A DNA stretch of 64,000 bases from Moniliella sp. 'wahieum' (GCA_003971905.1 RSEE01000001.1:1116001-1180000); one strand, 5' to 3'; shown: positions 45,644 to 60,771, counted from the first letter of the stretch. Numbers and translations: made by a program. Notes: a model not told the origin generated them from the sequence alone.

Positions 45644-46599
45644 CCGCCTAGTTCAAATACCCTGCTCTTTCTTCATCCACGCGAATCACGACCCCTTCCA
45701 TCTGCATACGACACTCTATCAGCATCAGCCCTCACATGTCCCGCTTCCGCTATCGGTATTCGAATGTGTCCTACTGCTCGACTCTCTCCGTCCATACTTC
45801 AGCGAGCCATACACGTATCCCCATAGATTGGTAGTAGGACAAGAGCAGCACAGCAATAGCTGATTCAGCCCCCAAAACACTGTTCAACACCTGGCAGTAG
45901 CCCAGGATCCGGAACCTGTAGAATCCCGTGTGAGATTGGGGGACCATAGGCACGGTTCCTTATACAGGAATCGGACCAGTTGACATCCAATAGTTCCAAC
46001 GTCACCAGCTTTTGCCGTTCGTGTTGCCTCAGCATCTCGCCCCGGATAGGTTCGACAAGCATATGCTCACCTCCCCCTAGGACATGCCAACGGATGGCAC
46101 TAAGGGTGGCTTGGTGTTCCACAAGCTCTTGCTGTACCTCGAGCACCATGCACCACTAGGTTCCTTTGTTTGCTTGTTGTGCGCCCGCGCTGGCTCCTTG
46201 TCCTTACGCGACTAGCACGTAGTGCCAAAAGTGTCAGCTCGGGAATCCGATTCGTTGTCCCTGTGCTGGCGATGATCGGAAGCGGACGACGAAGCCGACG
46301 CCAGAGCCAGGGCCTGCTCAGGGCTTGGACCCGTACGCAACTGAGGCCCCAAATCGTCCCTCCCCCACACAGAGGAACCTGCTTAACGCCGCAGCAAGCT
46401 AGTGACCCCCTTGTGTGCCCCTTATACCCACCCAATCCCTACCCACTGAAGGATCCTGTTTGTTGTCAAGCCAACCGAGCAAACCAAGCCGACGCGAACG
46501 CCGTTGATGCTCCCACCTCCCTCTCGCTCAGTTCCGGCGGCAAGAAAGGCCAGGGGAGCTTGGCCCATGCGGCGTCTTGTCCGGTGACCTGATCAATCT
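45644..46599. other. Unclear region
   Basis: A minus-strand frame at 45,865-46,149 (MVLEVQQELVEHQATLSAIR and onward) has protein-like composition. It could be a late exon of the gene that starts at 46,918 on the same strand. I could not connect them. Confidence 0.3.
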
Positions 46600-46918
46600 G
46601 TAGCGGGAGAATTCAGTATGCTGGCCATGGTACGCGACCCCCCCCTCCCCTCCCCTTCCCTGGCGGGAGATGGTGACGTACCTAATCGAGAGGGCGCATT
46701 TTTTTGGATGGGCGCATTCGCTTGGTGCGCTCCGCGGGGGTTGGGGCTGTAGCAAGGGGACCTCCGTCCTCGGTTCGGTGGCGGGCAGGTTCTCGTCCCG
46801 CTTGCGCTTGCCATGCACTGGTTCCACCGTATAGTCCACACCAACCGCTCCCCGGCATCGCCGCCATACTCCGTGTCCGAGTCGAGCACGTAATTTTCTT
46901 CCAACTCGTCTGCCATCG
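46600..46918 (-). CDS. Putative gene 5' part: acidic N-terminus with a nuclear-type basic patch (unrecognised)
   Basis: The start MADELEENYVLDSDTEYGGD is followed, one frame later, by WTVEPVHGKRKRDENLPATE. A GTACGT donor near 46,680 suggests a first exon of about 235 bases and an intron ending in a CTACAG near 46,600. Acidic starts followed by KRKR are seen in nucleolar proteins such as Cms1, but I see none of the diagnostic later motifs of that family. The remaining exons were not found with confidence. Confidence 0.4.
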
Positions 46919-47945
46919 TTTCTCCTTCGTTGCCGGTGGGTCGGGGTGCGGGGCGCGGGTGGGTGGACCTTGGCGAGGACGACGATGATGATGATGGCGG
47001 AAGAAGTGAGGCGGGCGGAGGCGGCCACTACAGCCGGGCCAGACTGGGCCAGGCGCGGGCTGAACACGCGCGTGACCGCGCTGAGCTGCTGAGGCTGAAG
47101 GCGCTAAAGCTTGAGCGGCGAAAAGCGGGCCGACTGTCGATCGCAGGTTTGCTCTGGTTTTATTTGCGGACAGGGTTGCTGCACACTGCCCCGTGGCCAA
47201 CGTTCAAAGTTGAAGTTCAAGAGGGGTGTTTTACATTGTTCTTGCCAGGTTCCAGATCCGTCACACGTCATCGATCATCCATCATCGTCGACAGCCGATG
47301 GAATGGGAGCGGTCACGCTCACGCACAGTTGAAGCTTTGAAGCTTGACACGTGAAGCGCGTGAAGGGCGGGAGGGTGGGTTGACGCGTTGACGCAAGAGA
47401 ACCTCATATCTTTTTAGTGGGAGCAGTAGGTGGAGCCAAATTCCGACTGTGGGGCCTCGGTTGTTGTGCGATGGCCACATTTCTCTGCACTGCGTGTGAA
47501 GCTGGTGAAGCTTGAACACGTGCTACCGGGAGAACCGTTGGACGTCATGGGGAACCATATGCGAAAGAACGCCAACTCCGCCTTGAAGGCAGAGCACTCA
47601 CCAATACAGAAAAAATATATACCAGGCAGAGGGTCAAGCTGCTCACGCGTTAACCGCGCGTTATACAAAACAGCCTGCAAGTAACAGGGATCCGACTCGG
47701 CATGACGATTCATCGTGAAGAGCGATGACACCCACAAAAGAGGACATGGATGGTACGATAGATGCGTGTTGAAGTCATATGCGGGGGAAGGTAGACGAGG
47801 GAATTTTTTCGGATATTGAACTAACGAGAAGGGGATGAAAGCTTCCTCGTTAACGGTATGATGTGTTGCATGTTGCACGGATAAAAGCACAAAGAGCGGA
47901 AAGGTGCGCTGGGTTCCGGCTTTGGTCCTGTGACTCTCCTGTCTC
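46919..47945. other. Intergenic, nothing recognised
   Basis: The stretch contains GAAGCTT elements near 47,330-47,350. It holds the 3' flank of the dehydrogenase gene. No gene or RNA was recognised. Confidence 0.55.
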
Positions 47946-49368
47946 TCACGTGAGAAGACGAGTGAGAATGTTTGCAGGTGTCTGGGAGACTTGGTTGTAA
48001 ATCTGCTGCCCTCGGGGTGTGAGACGTCCGAGATGTCGGCCATGAGGTAGGCGAGGCCCTGCTTGGAGTCCGAGTGCTGCTTGTCCACATTGTGAGAACC
48101 CAGGATCTCATTGATCGCCCGTAGTACACCGGGCTGGTTTGGTGTACATAGCAGATTCGTACGGCCTGGTCAGCCTCGGTGATGGCACGTAGATCCACTT
48201 CGGGAAAGTGACCGAGCCAATGGAGGTGCCAAAAGGGTGAGGGCGAGCCAACGCAGAGGCCACCTCAATCCAATCATCCGTTGTGCCTCCTCGGTTGACC
48301 GCCAATGTGAGGGGTGAGAATGATGTTGCGACAGGCACGTAGGTCCTCGACCCACGGATGAGTGCATTGGTAAAGGTGTCCTTACCATTGGCCGCAGGCT
48401 CCTTGGGGAACACTCCCAGCCGCCCCACCCAACTGACCCGACTGCAGCGCCGCCACCAGCGCTGGTACATCCACCACTGTGCCACGGGCATTGTTGAGAA
48501 GTAGGCGCCTTTCTTCATGGCAGCAAACTGGGCTTGGCCAAACATGTTGCGCGTATCCGCCTGGTCAGGTAGTGGACCGTGACAAAAGTCCGCCACTTCC
48601 AGCACTTCCTCCAACGTGTCCAATTGCCGTGCCGAACCCAAGGGCATGAGGGGCAGCACGTCGTAGTAAACCACCACCCATTCCCATGCTCTCGGCCAAA
48701 ACCGAGAGCTGGACCCCATGTGGCCGTATCCGACAATCCCAGCGTCTTGCCCGGATTTCAAAGCATTGCTTTGACACCTTGTTCCATTCGCCCGCCTTGA
48801 GCTCGCCTACCGGTCCGTCAACTGCCGCGACAGTGCAATCATCCCCAATCACCAGTTCGCCAGAACGTGAATTGGCAAAGGGCGAGTTGAACACCACCAC
48901 ACCACTCCGGCTTGCGGCCTCGAGGTCGACCTGGTTGGTACCGATGCAGAAGCAGCCGACGGCCAACAGCTCTTGGCATGTGCAAAACCTTGGCCGTCAA
49001 CTTGGTGGACCGGATCCAATCACGTTGTACTCGCCAATCTTGCTGCAAGTTCCGCCTCGGACCAGGCCGAGGTGAAAAAGTCGACTTGGAACCCCCTGTT
49101 CACGAAGGATCTGCACTGCGCCCGCCGACATTCTTCAACAGCAAATCTTGAGGTCGACCGCGTAAAGGGATGCAAGAGACGCGGCGTTGTGACACCATGT
49201 TTCCCGCCCAGGCAGCACGGGGGCAAGGGTGGGCGAGCCGCTGGTGGACAAGTACTCGAGGCGTCGCTACCACTCACGCCAACTGGTGGGCTGGGGCGGC
49301 CGGATGGCGATGGGCGCAGCACCCGTCTGTGGACGGTGGAAGGCTTGGGTGTGGTGGTCGTCGCCCAT
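47946..49368 (-). CDS. SER3: D-3-phosphoglycerate dehydrogenase (Ser3/Ser33 type, with ACT domain)
   Basis: First enzyme of serine synthesis: it oxidises 3-phosphoglycerate to 3-phosphohydroxypyruvate with NAD. The start is probably MGDDHHTQAFHRPQTGAAPI (49,368), a non-conserved extension as in yeast Ser3. Conserved parts are EQGFQVDFFTSAWSEAELAA, AVGCFCIGTNQVDLEAASRS, VVVFNSPFANSRS, ELKAGEWNKVSKQCFEIRGK, the NAD-binding GIVGYGHMGSQLSVLAES, FGQAQFAAMKKGAYF, FPKEPAANGKDTF and EVASALAR. The C-terminal ACT domain has GSVNFPEVDLRAITE, VRICYVHQ, SDSKQGLAYLMADISDVS and ends QTPANILTRLLT. Frame changes are frequent (for example near 49,130, 48,870, 48,760, 48,590, 48,480 and 48,010). Family and domain order are certain. 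Confidence 0.94.
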
Positions 49369-50144
49369 GAGGAGAGTGGGAAGAGGGAATGCACAAAGCG
49401 GTGGTGGCGACCGGGCAGGACCGGGGCGGCGAGGTCCGTTGAAATACGTCTCTGGCTCCGCCTGGACCACCTGCCCTTACGGATTCAGGATGAACACGTT
49501 GATCGTTGGACTGCCGACGTTTGCGCAATAATTAAATCGGGTGCCGGGCATTGCCGCGCCCAGCTCAGCGCCAGTGTGGCATCCTTCGCCCGCCTGCCGC
49601 TTTTCTCCGTTGCCCAGAAGCCGCTTTGGGGGGGGGGCAGACCAGCACCGTCCGATCTAAGATCCATCTCAGGCCTCAGGGTCCCCCTCTTTCCACTCGA
49701 TCAGCCGGAACTAGTAACCGGTCCATCTCTTGTGTCGCATGTCACTGACGTGACGGACAAAAACGTATACGTGCGCGCGTCAAGCTTCAAAATTGACATC
49801 TTGGAACTCATCAAGCTCATCACAAGCGCATCAAGCCTCATCGATCTCATCGACTTTTCATCGACTCCAATAAGGGAACGTACGCTTGCAGGCCAAATAA
49901 AGTGTTTGGGTTTTACATGCACGTGCTGTTTGGCCATAGCAGTCGGGTTTCCCCACGGCCTAGCGAATGTCTGATGCTGCCGAGGGCCACCTGGCTCGGG
50001 TGCCTATAGCACAAGGAAGACCAGTTTGAGCCCCTGCTTCCATCAAGGGTTTACACGAGGCTACGGTCACATTTCATGAAGTCTAGGTTTCAGTATTCAT
50101 ACTTGTCCTAGCAGGTCCTGCTAATTTTGTGGTCACCCTGGTGC
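49369..50144. other. Intergenic, nothing recognised
   Basis: It probably holds the dehydrogenase promoter on the left and the citrate synthase 3' flank on the right. ATCTCATCGA-type sequence lies near 49,800-49,865. Confidence 0.6.
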
Positions 50145-51544
50145 TCACTTCTTCAGCAGCTCGTTGAGCGCGGCAATGCTCATCGACTTGGGACGCTCGA
50201 TCGGCAGGCCCAGCGCACGGTCCCATACCAGCTGGGGCAGTGCACCCAGCGCACGCGACACACCAAAGATGACCGTGTAGTAGGTGAACTCGGACAGACC
50301 GTACGCGTCCAACACGCAGCCCGACGCGGCATCCACATTGGGGAACGGGTTCTTGGTCTTGCCGTGCTCCTTGAGCACATCGGGCGCCACCTGGGCCACC
50401 TTCTTGACCAGCTGCACAATCGGCGCCTCTTGCAGCTCAGGGCGCGTGTCGCAGAACCGTTGGAGCGCAATAAAGCGCGGGTCGGGCTTGCGCAGCACTG
50501 CGTGCCCGTACCCGGGCACCACCCGGCCCGACTTGAGCGTTGCCCAGAGCGCATCCCGGATCTGGTCCAGCGACGCACCGTCCCCAACCTCCTTCTGCAA
50601 CGCAAGGTTCCACCCCAGCACCTCCTGGTTGGCCAGCCGTGCAGGGGGCCAGCCAGACCCAGCAGACCGGCCGAGTAGGACAAGTAAGGGTCAGACAGCG
50701 CCGATCCGACCAGGTGGGTCGTGTGGCCGACACATTCCCGCCCTCGTGGTCACCGTGGATGGCGATGTAGAGACGCAGGTAGTCAATCATGCCCACGTTG
50801 TCGCCATAGCCAATCATGCTCGAGTAGTTGCCAATCCAGTCCTTGTTGGCATCAATGGCCTGCTTGCCATCGCCCTTGCCAAACGTGTTGTAGTAGATCC
50901 GGGCCGCGACGGCAGGAAGCTTGGCAATCAGCGTAATCGAGTCCTCCAGCGTTGGCTGCCAGTACTCGGTCTTCTTGAGGCCCTGCTTGTACTTGGCAGC
51001 AAAGACCGAGTCGTGGTTGAGCGCCGCCACGGCCGCAGCAAACTGGGTCATGGGGTGCATCGTCTTGGGGAAGCCGTCAATGAGCTTGATGACTAGTCGG
51101 GAGGGACCCCTTGGCAGCCAACTCTTGCGACAGTTGCTTCACCTCGGCCACCGTCGGCACCTTGCCCGTCAGCACGAGCCACAACATGGACTCGGGCAGG
51201 ATCGAGTCGCCGACCAGGCCCAGGTCCGAGGCCTTGGGCAGCAGCTGCTGGGCCTCGGGGATGGACTTGCCGTGGAAGGTGATGCCCGTCTCGGCGTCGA
51301 GGACACTGCCCTCCCACAGCATCACCTTGAGCCCACGCATGCCACCGAGCAGGTGGGAGAGCTTGACCTCGCCCAGGCTGGCGTCGGCATACTTGGCCTT
51401 GAGCTGCTTGAGTGCTCCTGCTTCTCGGGCACGACCTCGGCCACGGCTTGGGCGAGCGTCTTGGTGGAGGCGTAGCGCAGGCCGGTGCGGAGGGCGGGGG
51501 GGGGCGCGGGTGGCACGCAGGGTGGATGTAAGGGAAGGGAGCAT
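50145..51544 (-). CDS. CIT1: Citrate synthase, mitochondrial
   Basis: It condenses acetyl-CoA and oxaloacetate to citrate in the TCA cycle. The N-terminus [16 protein letters not shown], then [20 protein letters not shown], is an Arg/Ser/Ala-rich mitochondrial targeting sequence. Conserved segments follow: [75 protein letters not shown] (first catalytic His), [20 protein letters not shown] (continuing to the second), [17 protein letters not shown], and [14 protein letters not shown] with the catalytic Asp. It ends [11 protein letters not shown]. Frame changes lie near 51,480, 51,425, 51,100, 50,690 and 50,640. No intron is required, though one near 51,090 cannot be excluded. Expected length is about 465 residues. 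Confidence 0.96.
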
Positions 51545-53325
51545 GGCTAGGGAGAGAGGAAGGCGGGGCGGGTAAGGACGGGCGGTGGACGCCGAGGGCG
51601 GGAGGGCGGCGAGTGTATTTATATCGCAGCCATGTGCTCCTTCCGGACCAGTGGGGGGGGGGGGCACGGGCTGGGACGGGGGCAGCATTGCGCAGCAGGG
51701 GCAGCTGGTGGCTGGTGGCGGCTATCCACTGCACGGAGAAGCGGTGCGGAGCGGGTCGGCGGGGGCGGAGTGTGCCCCCGTGCGGGTGCCTGGAGCCCGC
51801 ATAACCCTAGCAGAGGGCGTGTGCTTGGTATGTAGGCTGCATGCGGGGGCGGGAATAGGCAGGCGAGCGCATTGCGCGTGCCTGCGCTCGGGCCGGGCGT
51901 CGGCCCGGGCCGACACGCGGACGCAGACTGGCCGGGTGCGGGGTGCGTGAACGCGTCGAGAAGAAGGCCAAGCGTTGAACGTTGAACGTTGAAAGTTGAG
52001 CGCCCGAGACAGACGCGCCCAGAGCCGTGAAAGGCGGCGCAGCACACACCGGCGCATGGGCCTCCGTGCAGCATCCCAGCCATGCCTAGCACCCTGGCAT
52101 CCAGCAGGCCTGCGCGCCACCCGGCCAGTGACCGCCACTGGTCACTGCTCACGCTCACGCCCCGTGCTCACCACCTGGCCTGCCCGCCGGGATCTCCCAA
52201 CCTCTCCCCCAGCGCAACGGCCAGGGCGCCTCGCCCCCGCCCCACACACCACGCACCCGTGCAAGCCGCACGCGCAAGGCGTAGGGACGAGTCAGCGAGT
52301 AGTGATTGTCACCATCTGCGCGTGGGGGTTCGTGAGACCTGAGGCCAGGATGCCTGGGGCCAAAATGGCTGCCACGCTTCGCGAAATGCCGTCAGGGTGT
52401 CTGTCATTGTCTTCAACTCATTAATCCTTGCTCATTCGTCTGGGGCAGCGTAGCAGCGGCGGAAGTAGCGGACGGCAGACCAAAGCAACCCACTCAGGAT
52501 CCGCAGGCCAGCGTCCTCCGAACATCCCGCCCAGGCCGAAGCGCCCTTGCGGCTCCGCAGTTGCTCCGCTTGGTCCGTTTGTTGGGGCAGGACGCGCCCA
52601 GGGGGTCCTCGACTACCTGCACGCCGTGCATTGCCTTGAACGGAGGCAGCCACCCCAAACAGGATGCCCCGTCGACCCCATCGGTCATCGATCAGCATCG
52701 CTCTAGCGCAAAACACGCGCTGGGCCGGTACCGCCGGGATCGTGCTGCAGCCCTAAGGCCTAATAGCCCAAGGGCTACTACGATCTATCGGAGTACTAGT
52801 GACCTAGCGCCTCGATCTCACGCAGACAGTGGCGCCAAGGGAGGGCGGGCTGTGTGCCTGAGTCTAGACCAACTAAGCATTGCTCCTCCGCTTCCCCACT
52901 ACGAAGGCACACTTACCCCACACAATCCTACCTTAGCTTTTTTATTTCTTCTTCTTTGGGGCGCCGGCTGCATCAGTGGGGTGTGCTCTGCGTCATGTAC
53001 TCCTTCATTCGACTAAAGGGTCTCACTTGTCTGGTCACCAGCTGCTAGTTACTAGCTTTACTCGTTACCGCCTTTTACCGCTTAGCGCTTCATCCTAGAC
53101 TTGCGGTCCTGGCTCCGCGTGAACAATTGATTGCTCTACCCCAACCACGTGAGCCAAGCATTCATTTCGTGGGCAGCACTGGTAGCGCAACTCCACCACA
53201 TACCAGCAGGGGACGATGAAGACAAAAGGAACGAAAACGTTGCGAGGTCACGCGGGTCACGAGAATGACCTGCAGCAGCGATGGCTCGAACCAAGCTGGC
53301 AAAGAGGATGCGGGCAAGCCTTGGC
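51545..53325. other. Long intergenic region
   Basis: About 1.8 kb without a recognisable gene. It carries a G-run of about 13 bases near 51,652 and an AACGTTG heptamer array at 51,971-51,991. Open frames are Arg/Pro/Ala-rich and look like composition effects. Confidence 0.55.
51971..51991. repeat. AACGTTG heptamer x3
   Basis: AGCGTTG, AACGTTG, AACGTTG in tandem, upstream of citrate synthase. Confidence 0.85.
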
Positions 53326-54417
53326 TTAGGCCTTGCCAATCTTCTTCATCTCAGCAAGCATCAACGCGCCAATTTGGGCAGGCGAATCGGCAACAATGGC
53401 GCCGGCCTTGGTCAAGGCCTCGACTTTAGCCTCCGCGGTACCCTTGCCACCCGAGATGATGGCGCCGGCGTGGCCCATGCGGCGGCCAGGAGGTGCGGTG
53501 CGGCCGGCAATGAAGGAGACGACAGGCTTAGGCACTGCACGGGTCTTGTTGTACTTCTCCAGGTACTCTGCCGCATCCTCCTCCATTGACCCAATCTCAC
53601 CAATCAGCACGATCCCTTCGTCTCCGGGTCATGGACCAGGAGCTTAACCAAATCCAGCGACGTCGAGCCAGGGTAGGGGTCTCCACCAATGCCCACCACA
53701 ATGCTCTGTCCAAGACCGACGTTGGTGGTCTGGTTGACGGCCTCGTAAGTGAGCGTGCCGGAGCGCGATGCAATCCCAATCGTTCCCGGGGTGTGGATGT
53801 GGCCGGGCATGATGCCAATCTTGCAGCCTTTGGGGTTGATCACACCAGGGCAGTTGGGCCCAACCATGCGCGACTTGCTTTGGGAGCGCAGCGCATCCGC
53901 AATCACAATCTCGTCTTTTTGAGGAATGCCCTCGGTGATGGTAACAATCAGAGGGATCTCATTCTCAATCGCGTCCAGCACAGCCGCCATGGCAGCTGGG
54001 GGCGGCACATACACCACCGTTGCATCCGGCTTGGTCTCACGCACCGCCTCCTGCACCGACGCAAACACGGGCAGACCAAGGTGCGTGGTGCCAGCCTTTT
54101 TGGGGCTGACCCCACCCACAAGCTTAGTGCCATACGCAAGCGCCTGTTGCGAGTGGAACGTCGCCTACAAAACAAGGGTGTGTTAGCCGTTGTGCAAGAG
54201 CCAAGCCAAGCAAAGCAAAGTAAAGCCAAGGCCAGGCCAGGCCAACCTACCGTTTTGCCAGTGAAGCCCTGGGTCAGGACCTTGGAGTCGGCGCGGACCA
54301 TGATGTTGGGGATGGTGTCCTCGTACGAACGACGGGCGGCCGAGTGGCGAGCCCACGCAGGGCGGTGCGGGCGAGCGGGGCGGCAGCGCGCGCAGACAGA
54401 CGAGTGGGAAGAAGCAT
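53326..54417 (-). CDS. LSC1: Succinyl-CoA ligase alpha subunit, mitochondrial
   Basis: Alpha subunit of the TCA enzyme that makes succinate and ATP or GTP from succinyl-CoA. The start [20 protein letters not shown] is a targeting sequence. It continues in the next frame with [20 protein letters not shown] and GFTGKT. An 86-nt intron (54,165-54,250, GTAGGT...TTGTAG) joins T to [20 protein letters not shown]. The CoA-binding and catalytic parts follow: [85 protein letters not shown] (the phosphorylated His is in RMGHAGAI). It ends AEMKKIGKA. Frame changes lie near 54,345 and 53,610. It is the next gene after citrate synthase on the same strand. Confidence 0.96.
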
Positions 54418-57571
<3,154 letters not shown>

Positions 57572-57977
57572 GGCGGGCGAGGGTCGGGGGTGGGTGGTGG
57601 AAGGCGATTTGGTTTTCATTTTTTCACTGGTGAGGCGGCCCTTTGAGCCGCCATCGTTAAAAAAAGGTGGGAGCGGAATGCGCGCAGTCGGGTCCGGGCG
57701 GAATGGAGTTGGATTGTCGATGATCGATCGATGATCATTATCGATGGCCACTGCACTCTGGCCTTGCAGTATGGACTAGACCCTTTCAGCGGCCTTCAGA
57801 CGCAATGATATGCACGATCGGGAGGTTGTGTAGGCTCACTTTCTTCCCCCCTCCTTATGAACGTGCTTCTACAAGCCTCCCCTGTCCCTCCTCTCTTTCC
57901 TGTACCCACTCGAGACTACTTACCCCAACCGCAAAAGCATCTTGGTACTCATTCATGGACCTGGGGGTTTAGAACGT
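57572..57977. other. Intergenic, nothing recognised
   Basis: Short promoter region of PRP43, with ATCGATCG-type sequence near 57,715-57,745, and the 3' flank of the phosphorylase gene. Confidence 0.6.
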
Positions 57978-58967
57978 TTAGAGCTCTGTCGACGTGATCA
58001 CCGTCTCGACCAAGAGGCGCATCTGCTCGGCCTTGCGGCGCCCGACCTCCATCACCTCCTCGTGGTTCGCAGCAGCCAGATCCTTGGAACCTTGGTCTTG
58101 TCCCTTGTTGTCGCGCAGGGCGGCGCGGGCGTCGAGATAGTCATCCACCACCACCTTGTTCGTAATGAGGCTGAGAGCAAGCACACGCATCCCTGCATGG
58201 TGGGCAGCCACCACCTCCGGCGCCGTGCTCATCCCCACACAGTCGCCTCCGATCTGGCGAAGGAAGCGACTTTCGGCCCGGGACTCATACGTAGGCCAGC
58301 AACGTGCACGTACGTTCCCTGCTGCAGGTCGGCCTCGGGAATCTGCAACGCATTCGCCGCTTTAAACAGAGCAAGACGGAGCGGGATGTCATACGCTTCG
58401 AAAGGGGTGGGAACCGCGGTCCGAAAGCGGCCAGGTTGGGACCCACCAAAGGCCCAGCACCCTGAGAAATGGTTAGCCGCTACAACCAAAGAGAGGAGGG
58501 GAAGGGACGTACGCTCAAACCAGGGAAGGAGATATGGTCATGGAGAGCAACGATGGTGCCGACATCAAACTTGGGGTTGATGCCGCCGCCGCGTTGGTCA
58601 CGACGATGGCCTGAGCACCAAGGGCACGGAACAGGCGGGTGGGGAAGACGACTTCCTTGAGGCGGAAAGCCCTCATAGCCATGGAAGCGGCCCAGGCAAG
58701 CGACACTGGCACCGTCTTCTCCCCCTTAAGGAACCCAAGGGCAAGCAGGGACTTGTGTCCCTCCGTGGTGGTCTGGGGGAAACCGGGGATGTCGCTGTAG
58801 GGGATCTCGATCTTATCATGCAGATGGTCTCCGAGGCCAGCCAGGCCCGAGCCACAGATGATGCCCCACTGGGGGTATTGCAGCGCAGGGGGAACACGCG
58901 CACGCACTCCGCCCACAGCGGTCTGGAAGGCTTCGGGAAGCAACGACAGGTCAAGAGGGGCGAGCAT
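57978..58967 (-). CDS. PNP1: Purine nucleoside phosphorylase
   Basis: It splits inosine and guanosine with phosphate in purine salvage. The start MLAPLDLSLLPEAFQTAV (58,967) leads to GIICGSGLAGLGDHL (phosphate-binding GSGLG-type loop), IPGFPQTTTEGHKS, FPTRLFRALGAQAIVVTNAA, then SFPGLS. A 51-nt intron (58,462-58,512, GTACGT...TCTCAG, branch GGCTAACC) joins to GAGPLVGPNLAAFGPRFPPL. Next come AYDIPLRLALFKAANALQIP, QQGTYVHVAGP, GGDCVGMSTAPEVVAAHHAG, ALSLITNK (substrate-binding Asn of the family) and the end VETVITSTEL. Frame changes lie near 58,690, 58,590, 58,420 and 58,280-58,240. Length is about 325 residues, as expected for the trimeric class. Confidence 0.95.
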
Positions 58968-60462
58968 GGTAGTGGGTGGTGGTCGGGGGGGAATGAGGTC
59001 ACCGCTAACCGAGGCAAGTAATCGAGCCACGCTTCCAGTGGCTGCAACCATGCTGCGGTGTCCATTGGCTGGGCCATGCGGAATTTAGATCTCGTCACAT
59101 ATTCCAGCCCTTCGTCACGCCCTGGTTTGCAAGGTTTCGCAGGGCTTCGCAGTAAGCGGGGTAAACGTGGTAAACATGAATGTGGTAAAGGTGGTAAATG
59201 TGAAACGTAAAATACGTCAAGCGTCAGCCTCTTCCTCTCCTTCTATTCCCCCTTCTCCTCCCTCTGACTGCTTGCAAGATGTGGGTATAATGGCCTCCCT
59301 CGCTCAATTTAATGGTCCATAGTTACAGTTTGGCCTGAGACCAGGCGAAGCGACTTGTAACACAGGCGCTCAATAACGTCTTCGGTACTCGTCTGAGCAT
59401 GCGCATCACTGTGCCATCAAAACATGTAAACACCACACGCAGTCCTTGATCCGCGGCCCCCCTCTCATATATGGGCAAGAAGAGTAGGGAAGCAATGCTC
59501 CTGATAATCAGCCCACTCCCACCATCTGGAGAAAGACAGCCAGTGCCCTTTGCTCTCCGAGTAATAGGGCGTGCCGCGAGACCCGTATCCCCAAAGGTAC
59601 AATGCCCTTCTGGTCCTCGGGTAAGGCAAGGGTCAGTGGAAAGGATACGGTCTCCCTGAGCGACGTACTAGGCAGGGGTAAGGAAGGTGTGAGTGTTTTG
59701 GCGCCTCGGTGAGATAATGTTATCGACGGTATAAGGACGCTCCACAGGAGTGTAGTCGAGCAGACTACGGCCCTTCGGCATAGCTAAAACCCGTGCCCCT
59801 CAGTAGGACGTCCTAGTACTTTACCCAAGGGCAGACGCGAAAAAGGATGCCTCACACTGGACCACTTCGACGGAAAAAAGTGCCATTAAGAGTAGGGTGT
59901 TAGTACATCATCAGCCATAGAATGGCTACTGCGCGATGGGGGCTCATTAATCATGTGCATATCGGCCTGGATGAGCGTGATGTGTAAACCACTTTCCCTT
60001 GCTCAAAGGAAAAAAGCAGCAAAGCGATCCCGTCGGAAAGCGCTAATGAAAACGAGAGACTACGAGTCTAAAACTGAAGAGCTGAAGCAAGCGTGGGCAA
60101 CATGATGGAGAGATGGCGACATGCCCGCTGAGAGGGAGGATGTAAAGCGGGAAAACCCTGAAGCTCTTCAAAGAAGTGCGATTTCTGCATAACAAACATG
60201 ATAGCGGAACCTGTTCCAGTTTGAGAGGCGAGAGGTGACCGATAACCAGAGATGAGTGCTGCGCACGACGTGCAAGCTGGCAGGGCCAGTCTGCAGAAGC
60301 TTGAATGGTTAACTGATGGGTTGATACGAATGCGGGCACATAGTAAAGAGTACGAGGCGGGCCACTTGAAACACTTGAAGCAGAACATTGTACGGCCACA
60401 ACGCCCAAAGCCCAGGACTGGTCACCATGTCGGAGGGGGAAAACTAAGGGTAGTCGTTCCAG
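58968..60462. other. Intergenic region with hairpins
   Basis: No protein gene was recognised. GTGGTAAA repeats lie at 59,160-59,200. The part at 59,560-59,860 is rich in short inverted repeats, such as GTAGTC-GAGCA-GACTAC near 59,752-59,768 and GGCCCTTCGGC beside it. It could be a structured RNA, but it does not match the landmark sequences of U1-U6, 5S, SRP or RNase P RNA that I know. Confidence 0.4.
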
Positions 60463-60771
60463 TTAGGGCTTGGCGCTTGGAGTCGGCTCAGGGGGAGACT
60501 CTAAGGGTTTAGGCGGCCCCGTTCCAAGGGTGCTGTTGAACCAATTAGTCCAGGATCTGCCTGGGTCCACAATGTTGTCGGACGCGTCGAGTGCGAGGGC
60601 TTGGCACTCGGGGTCGGATGAAGCTTCTTTTAGTGTGATTCCCTTCTTTGCTGCGGCTTCGGCGAGAGCAGCATCATAGGCCCGCATTGGAGGAATGACG
60701 ACCCAAGCGGAGGTGAGGATTCCCACCACGGATGCGACCATGGGCGCGCGCCATCGCTTGCTGAATGACAT
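60463..60771 (-). CDS. Small single-pass membrane protein, 102 residues (unrecognised)
   Basis: One uninterrupted frame, without the breaks seen elsewhere. It starts MSFSKRWRAPMVASVVGILT (60,771), giving a basic start and one hydrophobic segment (about residues 9-29, ending VVIPPMRAYD). A helical Ala/Lys/Glu segment, a C-containing stretch (SDPECQALALDASDNI) and a Pro-rich end (PLESPPEPTPSAKP) follow. The shape resembles small inner-membrane mitochondrial proteins, but I cannot name a family. The 309-bp length with a clean start and stop favours a real gene. Confidence 0.6.
   Translation of the reverse strand: MSFSKRWRAPMVASVVGILTSAWVVIPPMRAYDAALAEAAAKKGITLKEASSDPECQALALDASDNIVDPGRSWTNWFNSTLGTGPPKPLESPPEPTPSAKP

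Noticed and set aside
47301-47355. GAAGCTT elements near 47.3 kb as another heptamer array.
   Set aside because: Only two spaced units are present, not in tandem.
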